Assembly: GCF_022810765.1 (NCBI RefSeq)
Contig: NZ_CP094494.1
Coordinates: 372,001-436,000, forward strand
Reading direction: 5' to 3'
Length of the DNA stretch: 64,000 bases
Origin: Winogradskyella sp. MH6
GTDB taxonomy: Bacteria > Bacteroidota > Bacteroidia > Flavobacteriales > Flavobacteriaceae
Shown: positions 52,601 to 61,869 of the stretch, in pieces
How positions within the stretch are numbered: the first letter of the stretch is position 1
Layout: each line of letters begins with the position of its first letter
Position numbers and translations under genes: made by a program
The notes under the pieces: model-generated
Seen by the model: the letters and a program-made list of their open reading frames with translations, nothing else
Told to the model about the DNA's origin: nothing
Database searches by the model: none

Positions 52601-55600
52601 CTAATTTATTTTGTCCAGAACCCCAACTATACAAGCAGCAATTTTATGATCAATATTTTCATTCACAGGTAAATCTTCCAAAATTGATTGAAGTCTTTCA
52701 TAAGAAATTTGAATCCGACTTATTTCTGCCTTAGTTGTCAAACTATTTAAATTATAAACATAGCGAGAGGATTTATATCGATTTCTTTTTTCTTCTAGAT
52801 ATGGCTGTAGAATGTCTATCCAAATTTTTGCGTATGCTTCAAAGTCAACATCCTTTTTTCTTGGGTGAAATAAATCTAGAAGCTCTCTAACTTTTAACTT
52901 GTATTTATAGTCAAGTTTTTTATCCTTTAATTTTGCCTTTAAAATAATTTCTGCAACTTTCAATGCCCTTCGCTTCTTGACTGGAAGCAAGTCTATTTCT
53001 TTATCTTGAAGGATTTTCAGATACTTTCTAAGATACTTGTCATTCCATTTCACTGAACTACTTTTCTTTGAAATATGACTTCTAAGCTGATCGCATATTT
53101 CAGGAAACTCAGTATAAATACCTTTTTCAGAACTCGGTTTGATAAAATACCATTTCGGACTTTTATTCCCATCCCCTCTAGTTGCAAAAAAACACCATTC
53201 AGATTCGGTCTTCAAAAAACTAACTTTTGTTTTTACTGTATTCTTTATCCCTTTGTATTGTTCATATTCCTTTTCTGAAATCAACTGTTTATCCCCTTCT
53301 TTTAAATCCATTATTGGCTGAAAGCTATCATGTATCCCTTCCCATGAGCTATCTTCGGAAAGGTAGTTTTCAAACTCTTCAATAATATCATCGATACTTT
53401 CAACATTTTCAAAATGCCTATGCTTTAATTCTTTTGGTGGCTGAAAATTTGCGCCCCACATTGTTGAAATAATATCATTTAGCTTAAGTAACCTTTTATC
53501 TCCTTTTAATGAATAAACCTCTGAATCAATAGGCCAATACATGTCTATAGATTTGTGTAAAGTATCCATGCGATCAACTCTTCCAAAGCGTTGCTCAACT
53601 ATTCTAATGACACTCGGTAAATCCAAAAGGGTCACGGAAGAAGCTAACTGTAAATCCACGCCTTCTGACATTTTATCAGAACACAGGGCTATTATGCGTT
53701 CTTTATTCTCTGAAGTTAGATTAAACTTCTTTAAAACAACTTCACTATCCTTTTTATTTGAACCTGTGGCAGCCAAAACATTGATTTTCGGATAGTTTTT
53801 CTTAATCAAATGTTTAAAATAATTTAAGGTTACTACAGAACTATCAAAAGCAATGATTTTTTTATGTCTGTTCATTTGATCAACCAAAACATCAACCTTT
53901 CCCATAGCTCTGCTATTGGAAAGTGTTTTTGTCAAATCGGCGATTTCCATGTAGGTTTTATACTCCACTTCACATGCATTGATGTACTCTGCTAAATCTG
54001 TTAGCCATAAAGGCTTTTCACAATCTTTGAAAATTCTGCTGATTGTTGGAACTTTGTTATTAGTGATCAACTTATTGATTTCTGATAGCTTAATTTTATT
54101 TTGCTGATTTTTAGGACAATGAAAATCCTCCATCTTAAGAACCTCATCCAGTCCGATAATATGCTCTAATAAAGCCATCTTAGAAGATCGCAGTCTCGAT
54201 CGAATCATGTAAATTGATAATTTTTGCGCAGCATGAATTCTATTGTTCAAGTAACCTTGCTTGTGCTCCTCATCAAGCTCAAATTTTGGTTTGTTTATTC
54301 GTTTTAAATATGTCAGTCCTTTCAATTTCTGACATAGAGCATTAATCTTCACAACGGTTTGTGTGTCCCATTCGGTCTCTCTTGTATGATACGTTTTTGC
54401 TATTTGATTTGGAAAACGACATTCGGTTCCAAGGGCATTTATATACTTTTCAGGTTCTTTATCAATCTGCTTGTTAAGAATAACTTTTGTACGCCTAACC
54501 GTAAATTTACTGACAAAGCTTCTGAGCATTTCAATATTGGCCTCGTTCTCTAAATTCGGCTTACCCTTCAATTCCGAATACGCCTTAAAACTATCATCAT
54601 CCAAATTATCCACATCCAATAATTCTACAATTTTCAGCAGATCATTGATTCTTTTATTTATTGGTGTGGCTGTAATCAAGATTTTAAAATCCGCTGTATT
54701 TTTACGAATTGCTTCACTTCTTTTCGTGGAAAGATTCAGATAATTGTGCGCTTCATCAATGGCAAGAATATTCGCCAGTTTCAATTCGTTAAGTGCTTTC
54801 TCAAGAGTTTGCTTTTTAGCATTACTAAGTATCCCTGAGGAAGTCTGATTATTAGTTATTGTAGAAAGGCTCAAAAATTCCTTCCGCCATTTGTCAACCA
54901 CCAAAGGCGGACATACAATCAGCGAATTGTCTTTGTCTCTTCTTCCCGTTTCCCATAGCCAATTCTTCAGTGCTAAAACAATGGTCGAACATAACTTCGT
55001 TTTACCTGCACCTGTGGGATCTGCAATCAATACGTTTGAATTTTCTTGCAATATTGAAATAGCTTGCGCCAGCCCTCGCCATTGGGTTGGCCAAAGTTTA
55101 GTGTTCTCCAATTTAGACATGAGTAGTTTATATTCATCGAGCCACTCACCTTCCAAAACTTCTGCTATTGCTCTGGCCAAAGCATCTTTCCAACCTACCT
55201 CTTTTATTAAATCCTGTAAAAGATCAATAATCTTATCGTAATCATTTGCCCTGTCAAAATAGTTATTCGCTATCGATTTAATATCTGTATACTTATCACG
55301 ATCAACATGTGCCAACACCCTTATATTAGCTTCAGTTTGAATAGTCAAACCATTCTTACTAAAATTAGAAGAGCCCAGCATGGCCATTCGATCACTTGCA
55401 TAAATTTTTGCATGTAGTTTATCATAAAATCTAATGTGAACCGATTTGTTTTTGATTTTTTGAATGAGGTTGATTACACTTCCTCCAGAAAGAATTGACA
55501 AGCCCTCTTTTAACCAATATTCCCTTATCTCTTTTTCAAGTGGCCAAACGTGATAACGTTTTCTTCCTAACGGATTCGGCTCAAAGCCAAGTACAATTTT

Positions 55601-55849
55601 GATGTCTTTTAAATTCTCAAGTTTCTTATTTCCGAAGGTATCGATAAGATGGGAAAGCGATGTAAAACCTGTTAAAATAGTCAACTCCTTAGAAGATTCT
55701 ATATCGCCTTGCAGAGTTTCTTGAACAGTTCTGTTATACGTTTTTAAGTTAAGTGGGAAATGTTCTTGCTTAGGCCAAGACTCTGGCGGTGCGATTTGCT
55801 CGTTACCAAAATCTAGAATATATTGTCCAGTATGTTGATTTTCAATCAT
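52601..55849 (-). CDS. PLD-domain SNF2-type helicase, probable defence protein
   Basis: 1082 residues. Residues about 40-200 are a phospholipase D-like domain with one HKD motif (His146-x-Lys148-x4-Asp153, then GSSNFS), often a nuclease. The superfamily 2 helicase follows: Walker A ADPTGAGKTK (about 270), DEAH box (AIDEAHNYLN), motif III ITATP, then motifs V and VI (SEGVDLQ, QRFGRVDR). A long C-terminal helical part has no known domain. PLD-helicases of this sort occur in phage-defence islands. Divergent from the CBASS operon. Confidence 0.85.
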   Translation of the reverse strand: MIENQHTGQYILDFGNEQIAPPESWPKQEHFPLNLKTYNRTVQETLQGDIESSKELTILTGFTSLSHLIDTFGNKKLENLKDIKIVLGFEPNPLGRKRYHVWPLEKEIREYWLKEGLSILSGGSVINLIQKIKNKSVHIRFYDKLHAKIYASDRMAMLGSSNFSKNGLTIQTEANIRVLAHVDRDKYTDIKSIANNYFDRANDYDKIIDLLQDLIKEVGWKDALARAIAEVLEGEWLDEYKLLMSKLENTKLWPTQWRGLAQAISILQENSNVLIADPTGAGKTKLCSTIVLALKNWLWETGRRDKDNSLIVCPPLVVDKWRKEFLSLSTITNNQTSSGILSNAKKQTLEKALNELKLANILAIDEAHNYLNLSTKRSEAIRKNTADFKILITATPINKRINDLLKIVELLDVDNLDDDSFKAYSELKGKPNLENEANIEMLRSFVSKFTVRRTKVILNKQIDKEPEKYINALGTECRFPNQIAKTYHTRETEWDTQTVVKINALCQKLKGLTYLKRINKPKFELDEEHKQGYLNNRIHAAQKLSIYMIRSRLRSSKMALLEHIIGLDEVLKMEDFHCPKNQQNKIKLSEINKLITNNKVPTISRIFKDCEKPLWLTDLAEYINACEVEYKTYMEIADLTKTLSNSRAMGKVDVLVDQMNRHKKIIAFDSSVVTLNYFKHLIKKNYPKINVLAATGSNKKDSEVVLKKFNLTSENKERIIALCSDKMSEGVDLQLASSVTLLDLPSVIRIVEQRFGRVDRMDTLHKSIDMYWPIDSEVYSLKGDKRLLKLNDIISTMWGANFQPPKELKHRHFENVESIDDIIEEFENYLSEDSSWEGIHDSFQPIMDLKEGDKQLISEKEYEQYKGIKNTVKTKVSFLKTESEWCFFATRGDGNKSPKWYFIKPSSEKGIYTEFPEICDQLRSHISKKSSSVKWNDKYLRKYLKILQDKEIDLLPVKKRRALKVAEIILKAKLKDKKLDYKYKLKVRELLDLFHPRKKDVDFEAYAKIWIDILQPYLEEKRNRYKSSRYVYNLNSLTTKAEISRIQISYERLQSILEDLPVNENIDHKIAACIVGVLDKIN

Positions 55850-56168
55850 ATCAGCCTAATTTACAACAAACTGATAAAAAATCTAGAGTGTTAAAGCTTT
55901 TTGAAATATTTCTAATTCGCTTCTATATGTTTTCAAGATGTATTAAAACGAATTAAAGCATTTTCAAGATGGATTAAATTATTTTAATCAAAATTAAATT
56001 TGCAAATTTTTAATGTGCTTAAAATTACTGTACGTAATTATTTTTTCTGTATATAGTTTATAACATATCTGCCAAGTTGGCATTATTCACCAAAATTACT
56101 TTGACATAAATAGCTGATATTGAATTTGGCAGCATTATTGACACTGAAATTCTTAAAATATTAGGAAT
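55850..56168. promoter_or_regulatory. Divergent regulatory region, helicase / CBASS
   Basis: 319 bp without a gene. Contains two copies of TTTTCAAGATGKATTAAA (55930-55947 and 55961-55978; one base differs) spaced 31 bp, i.e. three helical turns, on the same face of DNA; a perfect palindrome AAATTTGCAAATTT (about 55995-56008); and a CBASS-side promoter candidate TTTG (about 56101) with GAATTTG near 56126. Confidence 0.6.
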
Positions 56169-57134
56169 ATGGCAACAAACAAACAAGAATACCTGCAAAA
56201 CGTACTAGAGACACATCGAATGACACACGTTCAGAATCTAGTGGACAAATTCAAGACCAAAAGAAATGAAGTAAAAGAAGCTTTAGAATCTCACTATGGT
56301 TCTAATATATACAACCCTTTTAATTCAGGTTCATTCAAAAAGCATACTGCAATAAATACAAAATTTGATTTAGATGTAGTTGTACCTTTTAAAAAAGATT
56401 CATTCGAGACACTCGATAAAATGTTTGATAGCCTTTATGATTTCCTTTATGATGAATACGGTGAAGTTGCCCAAATAAGAAAACAAAAAGTATCAATCGG
56501 GATAATTTTTGATGAAGATGACGATGGAGATGTAATTAGCTTAGATATTGTTCCGGGGAGAGAACTTAATCAAGACCAATATTCAGAAGACAACAAGTTA
56601 AATCTTTTTGTTTTCAGCAAATATGGGATTTTCTCAAGCAGCACTTATATACAAACTAACATCCAAGCGCAAATTGACCATATAAAAGCTAAAGAAAACG
56701 AAAGAAAAATTATCCGTTTATTAAAAATATGGAATAATAACGATGGTAAAGAATATAAATCCTTTTTATTAGAACTTATTACGATAAAAGCCTTTGACAA
56801 GGAAAGTATTTCGGGTAATCTTTGGGAAAAATTGGAGAAAGTGATGGAGTATATTAAGGATAAAGTTGCAGAAGATGGATTTAAATTAATTGACCCAGGA
56901 AACAGCAACAATGATTTAATGGACACCTTGGAAAGTTGGGAAAAAACCAATTTATCAAACAGAATGGAAAGGATGCTTGAAAGGATTAATAGCAATAGCG
57001 ATAATATCAAAAGTTATTTTCCAACAAATAAAGATTTTGAAGATGATGACAAATCATCAAGTAGTAGCGGTTACGGAATAAAAACTGGGGGATCAGCCTA
57101 TTCTACACCACCAAAAAATGAACGTTTCGGATAA
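56169..57134 (+). CDS. CD-NTase (cGAS-like nucleotidyltransferase) of a type II CBASS system
   Basis: Makes a cyclic oligonucleotide signal on phage infection. 321 residues. The active site is Gly54-Ser55 followed by Asp67-x-Asp69 (GSFKKHTAINTKFDLDVVV) and third acid Asp126 (SLDIVPG), the full catalytic set. C-terminal tail from about residue 285 is disordered, Ser/Gly-rich, and ends in Phe-Gly, suited to conjugation by Cap2. The stop abuts the next start with no gap. Confidence 0.92.
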   Translation: MATNKQEYLQNVLETHRMTHVQNLVDKFKTKRNEVKEALESHYGSNIYNPFNSGSFKKHTAINTKFDLDVVVPFKKDSFETLDKMFDSLYDFLYDEYGEVAQIRKQKVSIGIIFDEDDDGDVISLDIVPGRELNQDQYSEDNKLNLFVFSKYGIFSSSTYIQTNIQAQIDHIKAKENERKIIRLLKIWNNNDGKEYKSFLLELITIKAFDKESISGNLWEKLEKVMEYIKDKVAEDGFKLIDPGNSNNDLMDTLESWEKTNLSNRMERMLERINSNSDNIKSYFPTNKDFEDDDKSSSSSGYGIKTGGSAYSTPPKNERFG

Positions 57135-58784
57135 ATGGGGTTTTTAGATGATGTTACAAAACTTATTAGCGATATTCCATTTGTTGAAAAAGCCTATGAT
57201 TTTGTAGAGGAAGATTTACTAATAAAGGGAAAGGTTAAAATATCTCTCAAAGAATTATCAACCCCTTTAGAATTCGTAGTAGAGGTATTCAAATGCTACC
57301 CTCTAAAAAATTATGATTCAGATTCCATAAAGTTTAAAAACTTGAGTCTATTGGAGTATAGACACGTAATGGGAGATGGCGCTATATGTATTCACACATC
57401 GCATCACACAAATTTAAAATCAAAGCTAAATTATGATTTCCATTCTTTGAAGAATTGGATAGTTAAATACTTCATCAATAATGACCTAGATGACCATTAC
57501 GAACATATTATAGTTGATGAAAAATTAATAAACAATCAGTATCGCTCATTTCTGTTTACAGATACTGGGCATAGCTTTGAAAAAGGAGAATTTGGAGATG
57601 TAACAATTACCGCACTTCAACCCGGAGGGTTTAGAGGCGATTCCATTTCAAACCATATAGTTCAAAGCTTTATTAGAAGAAGTGGTGAACAATTAGATTG
57701 CCAATGGAGCAATCTTTATAAGAATATGGGTATTTCATATTACGGAGCCTATTTGTTTATAGAAACACCTCCCGCTACCTATGGTAAGTTCATTTTTACT
57801 AAATGGTTAGATTTACAAGACCACCTTCCTGAAGCATTTTTAAATTTTCTACTCGAATTTCAAAAAAAATTCATCAAAGAAAGAGGGAAATTGTTCCCTG
57901 TTTTTTTTGGGTATAAAATTGATGAAGTCAATATACATTGGCAAGTTGCTTTATTGGAAATAGGTGATTTTCCGATTTTAGGTTATCAATTACCAAACGA
58001 AGAATGGATAACAACCTCAAGATACGAATTAGATATAAATTGGGGTATCACTAGAAATTCTTCATATAAGTATTTTTTCGGGAGAGGTTCTTTTTCACAA
58101 AACTTTACTGAAAAGAAAATACTGATTATCGGAGTTGGTGCATTAGGAAGTATGGTTGCTAAAATACTAGCAAGATGCGGTTGTAAATTCATTGATATTG
58201 CAGATTATGACATTAAGGAACCAGAAAATGTATGTCGGTCAGAATATCAGTTTAATACTGGATTGATGGATAAAACCGAAGAACTTAAAATTATTCTAGG
58301 TACGATTTCTCCATTTGTTGAAACCAGCATAGTTGAGAAGGACTATTTTCAAGGTATCATAAAGCTATATCACAAAGAAAAAGGAGCAAAAAGCAGTTTT
58401 GAAAAAGGCTTAAATCAATACGGTTTAGTTTTTGATTGCACAACAGACAATGACCTCATGTACATTCTTGATTCGCTCGATATAAAATGTGATTTAATAA
58501 ACCTTTCTATTACAAACTTTGCAAAAGAATTGATTTGCGCCTTTAACCCCAATATCTACAATTTTGTAATGAATCAGTTTATGAATGTTTTAGAAAATGA
58601 CACATCTGATTTATATAATCCGACTGGTTGTTGGAATCCAACTTTCAAGGCATCCTATAATGACATATCATTGTTAGTTCATCTGGCGATAAAACATATT
58701 CATCATTTGTATGAAACTGGCTTGAGAAAAAACAACTTTATTATTGAAAGTGATTCTTCCAACTTAAAAATAGTAGAGTATTGA
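57135..58784 (+). CDS. cap2: Cap2: fused E2-E1 ubiquitin-like transferase
   Basis: 549 residues. E2-like N-terminal domain with catalytic Cys85 (GDGAICIHTSHH); central adaptor-like region; E1-like ThiF domain with nucleotide motif GVGALGS (333-339), Asp357/Asp359, Asn365/Arg368 and catalytic Cys499 (PTGCW). Activates and transfers the C-terminus of the CD-NTase to targets, priming the enzyme. Starts directly after the CD-NTase stop. Confidence 0.92.
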   Translation: MGFLDDVTKLISDIPFVEKAYDFVEEDLLIKGKVKISLKELSTPLEFVVEVFKCYPLKNYDSDSIKFKNLSLLEYRHVMGDGAICIHTSHHTNLKSKLNYDFHSLKNWIVKYFINNDLDDHYEHIIVDEKLINNQYRSFLFTDTGHSFEKGEFGDVTITALQPGGFRGDSISNHIVQSFIRRSGEQLDCQWSNLYKNMGISYYGAYLFIETPPATYGKFIFTKWLDLQDHLPEAFLNFLLEFQKKFIKERGKLFPVFFGYKIDEVNIHWQVALLEIGDFPILGYQLPNEEWITTSRYELDINWGITRNSSYKYFFGRGSFSQNFTEKKILIIGVGALGSMVAKILARCGCKFIDIADYDIKEPENVCRSEYQFNTGLMDKTEELKIILGTISPFVETSIVEKDYFQGIIKLYHKEKGAKSSFEKGLNQYGLVFDCTTDNDLMYILDSLDIKCDLINLSITNFAKELICAFNPNIYNFVMNQFMNVLENDTSDLYNPTGCWNPTFKASYNDISLLVHLAIKHIHHLYETGLRKNNFIIESDSSNLKIVEY

Positions 58785-59245
58785 AGCTGTACAATAAGCA
58801 TAGAAAAGTAGAACTAATAATAGACCAAGAGTTGCTCGAAAAAATTGGTAAGACGGGAATAGATCATTTTCCGAATGAATTTGGAGGATTTTTGATTGGT
58901 AAATATTCAGATGATTACAAAACATTATTTATAACCGATTATATTCTCCCCAAAAGCTATAAAGGCAGTAGGTATTTATTTGAAAGAAGTTCTAAAGGAA
59001 TGAAGTCTTTTTTTTCTAAATTATTCAAAAAGAAAAAAGAATTTTATGTTGGTGAATGGCACACCCACCCGAATGGAAGTACTGGCTTTAGTGATATCGA
59101 TTTAAACGCAATGATTAACATCGAAGCATCTCCAAGTGTTAATATTAAGAACCCTGTTTTACTCATTTTGAGTATTTCAGAAAAGCAACTTAACCAAGCA
59201 ACTTTTTACATTTACGATAACAAAAAATTAATACCTTATGAGTAA
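58781..59245 (+). CDS. cap3: Cap3: JAMM isopeptidase
   Basis: 154 residues. Zinc protease motif Glu33 ... His94-x-His96-x7-Ser104-x2-Asp107 (GEWHTHPNGSTGFSDID), complete. Cleaves CD-NTase conjugates made by Cap2. TTG start inside a TTGA overlap with the cap2 stop; no ATG nearby, so the TTG start is chosen. Confidence 0.91.
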   Translation: MKLYNKHRKVELIIDQELLEKIGKTGIDHFPNEFGGFLIGKYSDDYKTLFITDYILPKSYKGSRYLFERSSKGMKSFFSKLFKKKKEFYVGEWHTHPNGSTGFSDIDLNAMINIEASPSVNIKNPVLLILSISEKQLNQATFYIYDNKKLIPYE

Positions 59246-60062
59246 AATAGATATAAAATTACTATTCGCTGGGCTTCAAAAACAAATGATTGCCCAACTA
59301 AATACAAATAGAGAGTTTATTACCCACCCTGGCTCCAAAGGAGACTCATTAGAAAATGCTTGGATTGAATGGCTTAGAACATATTTGCCAAATAGATATA
59401 ATGTGGATAAGGCAATTGTAATAGATTCAGAGGGCAGTACTAGCCATCAAATGGATATAGTAATTTATGATAACTGGTACACTCCCTTCATTTTTACTCA
59501 AAACGGGTTTCATTACATACCTGCGGAAGGAGTTTATGCCGTTTTTGAAGTAAAGCCAGATATTAAAGGGAATGTTGATGACAAAAATTATATTGAGTAC
59601 TCGGCTGAAAAAATTGAAAGCGTAAGGGTTCTTAAAAGAAAAGCAGCAGGCTTTATTAACGGTGGAATTCCTAGACCAGCGAGACCATTAACCAAAATTA
59701 TTGGGGGTATTCTTTGCAGTACGAATACTTATACTAGGAATAACAACAGTACAATTAAAGGACACATTCAAAATCAAACTAAGCTGAAAACGATAGATTT
59801 GGGGTGTATTGCAGATTACGGAAGTTTTTATGTCGATTACGACCCAAACGATGAAATAATTGATGCTGGTCATAAAGCTTACTTAGAATTTTATAACAAT
59901 AGAACATTCAAAAGCATAAAGTTTAGCAAGGCTGATAATTCAATGGTTACATTCTTTTTTCAATTAACAAGGTATTTACAACAAGCAATAGGCACTATAC
60001 CAGCAATCAATCTGAAAGAATACCTCGACAATATTGGGGAAAAATTAGATGAAGAAATTTAA
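59238..60062 (+). CDS. DUF6602-like PD-(D/E)xK protein, candidate CBASS effector
   Basis: 274 residues in the effector position of the operon, overlapping cap3 by 8 bp. Residues 30-110 match a DUF6602-type nuclease core: HPGSKGDSLENAW with Glu39, SHQMDIVIYD with Asp73, and YAVFEVKP with Glu104-x-Lys106. The C-terminal 160 residues are unassigned; no SAVED, CARF or TIR domain and no membrane helix is visible, so the cyclic-nucleotide sensor is not evident. Nuclease activity is inferred from the motif set. Alternative: an accessory protein of the system. Confidence 0.75.
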   Translation: MSKIDIKLLFAGLQKQMIAQLNTNREFITHPGSKGDSLENAWIEWLRTYLPNRYNVDKAIVIDSEGSTSHQMDIVIYDNWYTPFIFTQNGFHYIPAEGVYAVFEVKPDIKGNVDDKNYIEYSAEKIESVRVLKRKAAGFINGGIPRPARPLTKIIGGILCSTNTYTRNNNSTIKGHIQNQTKLKTIDLGCIADYGSFYVDYDPNDEIIDAGHKAYLEFYNNRTFKSIKFSKADNSMVTFFFQLTRYLQQAIGTIPAINLKEYLDNIGEKLDEEI

Positions 60063-60104
60063 ATAGTATTTAAACTTCCATTTTATTTAATCTCAGCAAC
60101 ACCT

Positions 60105-60326
60105 TTACGCAAAATAATTTTCGTCTAATGAGCTAGCGTTTCTTCTTAGGGTATTCTTTTGGTACAAGTTATAAGCCGTAAAGCCAACTAACGCTAGCCC
60201 AATGATTATAATCCCATATTTTAAAAACTTGTTTTCCTGCTTCAATTGCCTCACATTGGAAAGCTCAACCATATTTATGTCCTGTGGAGACAAAATTTCA
60301 ATATCATATAGATCAGTATCAATCAT
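60105..60326 (-). CDS. Small single-TM protein
   Basis: 73 residues from the ATG at 60326 (MIDTDLYDIEILSP), overlapping the zinc-finger gene by 8 bp; the longer frame reads through that gene. One membrane helix (about 38-56) then a short charged tail. Function unknown. Confidence 0.55.
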   Translation of the reverse strand: MIDTDLYDIEILSPQDINMVELSNVRQLKQENKFLKYGIIIIGLALVGFTAYNLYQKNTLRRNASSLDENYFA

Positions 60327-60690
60327 TTGTGCAAATTTTATAGTGTTCGTTATCAACTTTATAATAGTGAACTGTATGTAGCGCATAACAGTTCTTCTCT
60401 ATTGTTTCATTGTAGTGGATATGTGTAAAGAGAGAAAAATTTACCCCAATACCTCTGAGGTATTCCTTGTGCACTGTAACTTCTTTTTCACCTTTTAACA
60501 ATCCTAATAGTGCATAATATTGCTTCTCTATCGGTTTAAACAATTTGGCCAGTTCTTTTCGCTTGGCGTTATTTCTTTTGTTGTGATGCGCCGTCCTGCA
60601 ATCGCCATTATGAAATATCTGATTAGATCGTTTTGGTATAAACTCTAATCCACAATGAGGGCAAATCCGATTTTCAATTTCGTTTTTCAT
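60319..60690 (-). CDS. Zinc-finger protein of mobile-element type
   Basis: 123 residues. N-terminal C-x2-C ... C-x-A-H-H finger (CPHCGLEFIPKRSNQIFHNGDC) resembling proteins found in Bacteroidota islands; a second member of the same type is cut by the right edge of the window. Basic middle (KRNNAKRKELAKLF) suggests nucleic-acid binding. Divergent from a MerR-like gene. Confidence 0.68.
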   Translation of the reverse strand: MKNEIENRICPHCGLEFIPKRSNQIFHNGDCRTAHHNKRNNAKRKELAKLFKPIEKQYYALLGLLKGEKEVTVHKEYLRGIGVNFSLFTHIHYNETIEKNCYALHTVHYYKVDNEHYKICTND

Positions 60691-60714
60691 AGTAATTCGC
60701 TCAAATAATATTTA

Positions 60715-60752
60715 CAAATATAGCTTTTTTAAAATTTTAAAATGTACATTTG
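60715..60752. promoter_or_regulatory. Divergent promoters around a 16-bp palindrome
   Basis: Leftward -7 element TATATTTG (60722 to 60715) and rightward TACATTTG (60745-60752), both perfect matches. Between them lies the palindrome TTTTAAAATTTTAAAA (60727-60742), a possible operator for the MerR-like protein. The rightward promoter makes the ATG at 60769 the real start of that gene. Confidence 0.65.
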
Positions 60753-60768
60753 TGTAAATTTTAATTTT

Positions 60769-61629
60769 ATGAACGATCAATTCTATATCAAATTCGGAGA
60801 ATCCTTCTACGAAAAATACATTCTGCCCAAGGATCTGGGCCTTAAGTCTCGACAGGTTTCCTATTGGAGAGAAAATAAAGTCATTCCCTATTTCTTTGAG
60901 ACACATCAAAAACATGGTCGGATGAACATACCTGAAGCCATTTGGATGATGATACTGAAGGAACTCAGCGACATTGGCATCAGTACTGAAAAATTGAAAA
61001 TCCTATCCTATCAGGTATGGAATGTTCCAAAGAAGAACAAGTATGCCGACCAGGTCATCTTAAAGTATATTCATTCAAAAAAACCTCTGGTGTCAGAAAC
61101 GGGAAAATCCAGTCTAAAAGATACCCTGTCAAATGAAATGGTCATGGACACCCTTAGGGAAGAAATAAACCAATATACCGATATGCTAAAGTCGTGCATA
61201 GCCAACGTAAGCCAACCACATGGTATGGTTTACAGTCCGTTGACGAATGAACATTCATTTTTGGTAAACAACGATATTCTACTAAAAAAACTTGGGAGTC
61301 TATCTTTTGATTACCCCCTGATTTCCATCCCTATATTGGGCAAACTGTCTAAGATCATAAGTATCGATCTCAATATAAAACACAAGAAACTGAAATACCT
61401 GAATGACCTCGAAAACCAGATCAGAGAAATTGTACTTTTCAAAAAACCAAGAATAGTGGAGATTGCTTTTGATGATGGACACATCAAACCTAGAACCATT
61501 ACCGAAAAGCACGTGAAGCAGGACGAACTGGCCGACTTCCTTTTAAAAAATAAAATTCCTAAAGGATCAAAGCTTTTAATTGACCCTAGAAGCCAAGACA
61601 ATTATAAATTAACTTTAATTACAAAATAG
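60769..61629 (+). CDS. MerR-like HTH protein of the island
   Basis: About 286 residues from the ATG at 60769; the upstream ATG at 60742 precedes the predicted promoter. N-terminal winged helix (KDLGLKSRQVSYWRENKVIPYF) like MerR. Remainder helical with SKIISIDLNIKHKKLKYL and a C-terminal GSKLLIDPRSQ. Heads a run leading to the recombinase and may control it. Ligand unknown. Confidence 0.68.
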   Translation: MNDQFYIKFGESFYEKYILPKDLGLKSRQVSYWRENKVIPYFFETHQKHGRMNIPEAIWMMILKELSDIGISTEKLKILSYQVWNVPKKNKYADQVILKYIHSKKPLVSETGKSSLKDTLSNEMVMDTLREEINQYTDMLKSCIANVSQPHGMVYSPLTNEHSFLVNNDILLKKLGSLSFDYPLISIPILGKLSKIISIDLNIKHKKLKYLNDLENQIREIVLFKKPRIVEIAFDDGHIKPRTITEKHVKQDELADFLLKNKIPKGSKLLIDPRSQDNYKLTLITK

Positions 61630-61694
61630 AATGAAAACCTATGTAGAACCCATTCAGTCCCTGAAAAAACAGCCTGATTTAATCCTATCTCGTT

Positions 61695-61862
61695 ATGGGC
61701 CGAAAATCAAGTCAGGAACTTCAACAGAAACAATTACTTGACAATAATGAACTCGAAGACTACCTAACTAAAGAATTCATTGATTTAAACGAAGCACAAA
61801 AAAATGAATTAGCCTTGAGTATATACCAATTCACAAAACTCATTTTTGATTCAGCTAAATAA
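61695..61862 (+). CDS. Small hypothetical protein (55 aa)
   Basis: ATG at 61695, 55 residues, acidic and helical (QELQQKQLLDNNELEDYLTKEF), no TM. Lies between the MerR-like gene and the recombinase and ends 7 bp before the recombinase ATG. An overlapping 36-codon frame from 61631 is less convincing. Function unknown. Confidence 0.5.
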   Translation: MGRKSSQELQQKQLLDNNELEDYLTKEFIDLNEAQKNELALSIYQFTKLIFDSAK

Positions 61863-61869
61863 CTTTTAT

